From Mytilus trossulus (lineage: Eukaryota; Mollusca; Bivalvia; Mytilida; Mytilidae), in the NCBI RefSeq assembly GCF_036588685.1, contig NC_086380.1:31638474-31702473 (forward strand): a stretch of DNA of 64,000 nt, in the 5' to 3' direction. How positions within the stretch are numbered: position 1 is the first letter of the stretch; each line of letters begins with the position of its first letter. Shown here in pieces: positions 61,616 through 64,000 of the stretch. A program made the translations under genes and the position numbers. The notes beneath the pieces are model-generated. The model was not told the DNA's origin, did no database searches, and worked only from the letters and a program-made list of their open reading frames with translations.

Positions 61616-61621
61616 GGTTAA

Positions 61622-62739
61622 CATACCTGTCAACCTGTGATGATGAAAATGCAGGTCATGACCTGCATTGAAGAATCAAATCTCAGGTCATAACCAGTCT
61701 TCACGCTGAGTGGCAGCCCGGGCAGCCCAGGCTTGTAAAATTGCTCTCGGGCCTGTAAAAATCATATCTACAGGCCAACCGAATCTAACTAAAAAATTTC
61801 AAAAATTGAGCTCCGGGGCCTGTAGATTTAACAGTTCGTCGTGAAGACTGCATAACGCGTACGAACTTTTTCGAGCTGAATTTCAGTATTTATGGTACAT
61901 TTTCTTGTAAAGTATATCAAAGATACCACAACATCAATGCATGTTCACTTGGTTAAGTCATTTTAAATCCTATTAATTACTATTACTTCATTTCACTTTT
62001 AAAGATTTTTATAATTCTGTGTTACAGTCTTATGTTCTTTACTAATTGTATTCATCCGATTAAAGAATTAAAATTGTTCAAAAGTGATTTATATTTGAAT
62101 GAAGTTGCTGGCTTTGAAGCCTTTTTCATTTTTATCTATAGAAGGAAATAAGATTGTGATAAAATATAGTAATATAGTTAAAGAAGGTATAAATGTAAAA
62201 AATAATTTTCAACTTTTTTTTTTAAATTGTATAAAGGTACATAAATAATAAAAAATTAGTTTTCAATATGTTTTTGAATTTTATATTTATTAATGATTTA
62301 ATCTTTTTCACCCATAAAACGTAAATATAAGGAATAATTTTGAATGGTGACAAATAAGGGGAAGTAACTCTAGACGTCTATTTGAAATATGTTTACAATT
62401 TATTTACGACCTAAAGCTAAGTAATTGGTGTGTTAATTAACAGTTTGTTTGACACCAAAGCTGTCAAGTGAAGCCATACACTTAATGGGTCACTTAATTT
62501 GACAGTTTGTATAGCTAAATGAACTTCCTGTTCATGGAAGAATTACGAATTTGCCGGTATTTCAAAGGAATATTACTTATGAAATCAATCTAAAAGCTAA
62601 GAAAAACGGGTGAAATCGGGTCATTTTCGGAATTCCCGGGTCATTTGAATGAATGACCCGGCGGGTGTCCCGGGTGATCCCTCATAATTGTGAAAATCTC
62701 GGGTCACACCCGCAGAATACGGGTCAGTTGACAGGTATG
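61622..62739. mobile_element. 1118-bp inverted-repeat element, GGTTAA duplication
   Basis: Ends CATACCTGTCAAC and GTTGACAGGTATG (13 of 13), flanked by GGTTAA (61616-61621 and 62740-62745). Near the right end are 'cgggtca'-type repeats (62600-62725). No transposase. It contains the 156-bp element of the next entry. Confidence 0.85.
61695..61850. mobile_element. 156-bp MITE nested in the previous element, CATAAC duplication
   Basis: Ends CAGTCTTCACG and CGTGAAGACTG (11 of 11), flanked by CATAAC (61689-61694 and 61851-61856). GC-richer than its surroundings ('gcagcccgggcagccc'). Confidence 0.85.
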
Positions 62740-62903
62740 GGTTAATTTCAAATCCTTTAAACTGGGATATAAAAAGAGATTTTGTTTTATTTCATGCTGT
62801 AACTATTATTTTTGGAAGAAAAGGATGTTCATGGTAACACATTTAATTTGCTCATTTTATTGGAACCCAATTGAACCTTTCCATAGATTCACCTGATAGT
62901 TAC

Positions 62904-63023
62904 CATCTTCGCTAGCCAAGGGTTACGATCCACTCCCGCTCTCTCTGACCAAGGGTTACGATCCACTCCCGCTCTCTCTCAGAGAGAGCGGGAGTGGATC
63001 GTAACCCTTGGCTAGCGAAGATG
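62904..63023. mobile_element. 120-bp foldback mini-element with 9-bp duplication
   Basis: CATCTTCGCTAGCCAAGG at the left pairs perfectly with the right end, and the whole element folds. The left arm carries an extra direct copy of its 33-bp inner part. GATAGTTAC flanks both sides (62895-62903 and 63024-63032). A 9-bp duplication is characteristic of MULE-type transposition. Confidence 0.9.
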
Positions 63024-63033
63024 GATAGTTACC

Positions 63034-64000
63034 TGTCCATTTAAACTTTTTGCAGTTCTATTGTCCCATTGAACTAATACAACAGGTATTGTTCTCTGTA
63101 TAGTTTATAGTCACTCAGACCTTTAAATTTCTTCTAAGAGAAATCTATCACTTATTAATTAATGTACCAGAGTAAAAAGATGATAATAAGATTATTTCAC
63201 ATGGTGAAACAAAACTTGTAAGTTTTTTGCAGGTATTTTTTGTTGAATAGGTGCAATTTGGTTACTGAGTACAATTTTTGTACTGTGATGTTATATCATA
63301 AATGTGTACTGCTAAAAAGGTTGAAATGTGAACCTGATAGTGATATAGTGATAAAATACTTGGTAGAGTGAAAATCAGGGATAAACTAGTACTGATGCAT
63401 AAAATATGCAGGCGACTGCTGCAGCTTGAATTTTAAAGGATGGAGCCCACATTCTTCCAAGTAACATGCCCTATATACACATCATGGTTTATTCTCATGG
63501 GTTATCATAATAACTCCATCTTCCCATAAAATCCAATTTTGGACAATATTGGTCATACAATATATGCAGTAGTCAGTTCTAAATGTACTACTCAGACTCA
63601 AGTCTCCTTTTATGATTAAACTTAGAGAGAGAAAACAAAACAGTTTCCATTTCCTGGGACTGTATAAGGTGTGACATAATCAATGAAAAGATGTCTTGAG
63701 AGTTTGCCATTTAGAAAGTACAGAATAAGAAGATTGTGAATTATTTGAATGTTTTAACTTTTGTTAAGTTTTGAATTAGTCTGTGGACTACCAAAGGATC
63801 CAGAGGGAGACCCTTTTCTTCGGGGGAAAAATGATGATTATATAGGGAATAACTGAAGCATGACTGGAGCGCCCCGTCAGCCCCCCCCCCCCCCTTTTAT
63901 GAAAAATGCTGGATATGCCATTGACTACATGAATAACCGTGATCACATTCAACTGTATAATTATCACTGTTCCTTGGTGTGGGGAATAATGATATGTGGC
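63034..64000. other. No recognised gene; poly-C repeat at 63785-63920
   Basis: 63785-63920 has 'ggaaaaatgatgattatata' then 'gggaataactgaagcatgac' and a run of 14 C, the same family as 28110-28260. The rest is AT-rich. Confidence 0.55.

Noticed and set aside
1..64000. tRNA, rRNA or snRNA genes
   Set aside because: None was recognised on reading; a covariance-model scan would settle it.

Overview
The window is AT-rich eukaryotic DNA from a bivalve genome, most likely a marine mussel close to Mytilus. That assignment is an inference: it rests on several dispersed repeats that look familiar from mussel sequence (a 'gccaatgagacaac' box family, poly-G/poly-C 'gggaaaaatttgg' stretches, and a 'gctcacctt...aggtgagcta' family). 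No RNA gene, bacterial feature or complete host gene was recognised. The window is dominated by transposable elements nested in one another, plus several locally expanded tandem segments.

Left part (1-10.8 kb). Two separated pieces of a MULE-type transposase lie on the minus strand (1-345 and 3341-3697). Between them are two indistinguishable 620-bp direct repeats. Three foldback-like elements follow (about 6085-6530, 6779-7264, 8441-9201). Their inverted ends are built of short tandem repeats.

Central composite (10.87-22.40 kb). An 11.5-kb insertion has CAGTGGCG-type inverted ends and a TCAAT duplication, and splits a copy of an older dispersed repeat. Inside it is a non-LTR retrotransposon of unusual layout: an SGNH-hydrolase-like ORF, then an array of fifteen 31-nt hairpin repeats, then ORF1 (PHD-like zinc finger, coiled coil, Pro/Gln-rich region), then ORF2 (APE-type endonuclease, reverse transcriptase, CCHC finger), then a 3' hairpin and an ACAGAT tail. 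The SGNH ORF is cut by an 899-bp inverted-repeat element between its serine block and its Asp/His block. ORF1 and ORF2 overlap with ORF2 in the -1 frame, and a classic slippery heptamer, T TTT TTA, sits in register just before the overlap. One in-frame stop and two frameshift-like breaks show that this copy is dead but young.

23-41 kb. A 5'-truncated LINE end lies on the minus strand with a TGAATC tail. Two Helitron/HINE-like elements (26.29-28.09 and 34.09-35.85 kb) each have an internal repeat of about 490 bp. A TTAA-flanked 274-bp MITE is at 29.6 kb. A segment of about 3 kb is present three times in tandem (about 30.2-40.3 kb), with conserved exon-like blocks flanked by splice-like sites on the minus strand. 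The middle copy has taken a Helitron-like element and a 413-bp palindromic element.

41-64 kb. This part holds minisatellites, a 168-bp duplication, a 922-bp segment in three tandem copies (47.8-50.5 kb), and a decayed LINE reverse transcriptase on the minus strand. That LINE is interrupted immediately before its YADD motif by an 878-bp TA-flanked element. Further right are a 124-bp LINE palindrome, five copies of a roughly 170-bp repeat, a nested pair of elements with 6-bp duplications (61.6-62.7 kb), and a 120-bp perfect-ended foldback with a 9-bp duplication (62.9 kb).
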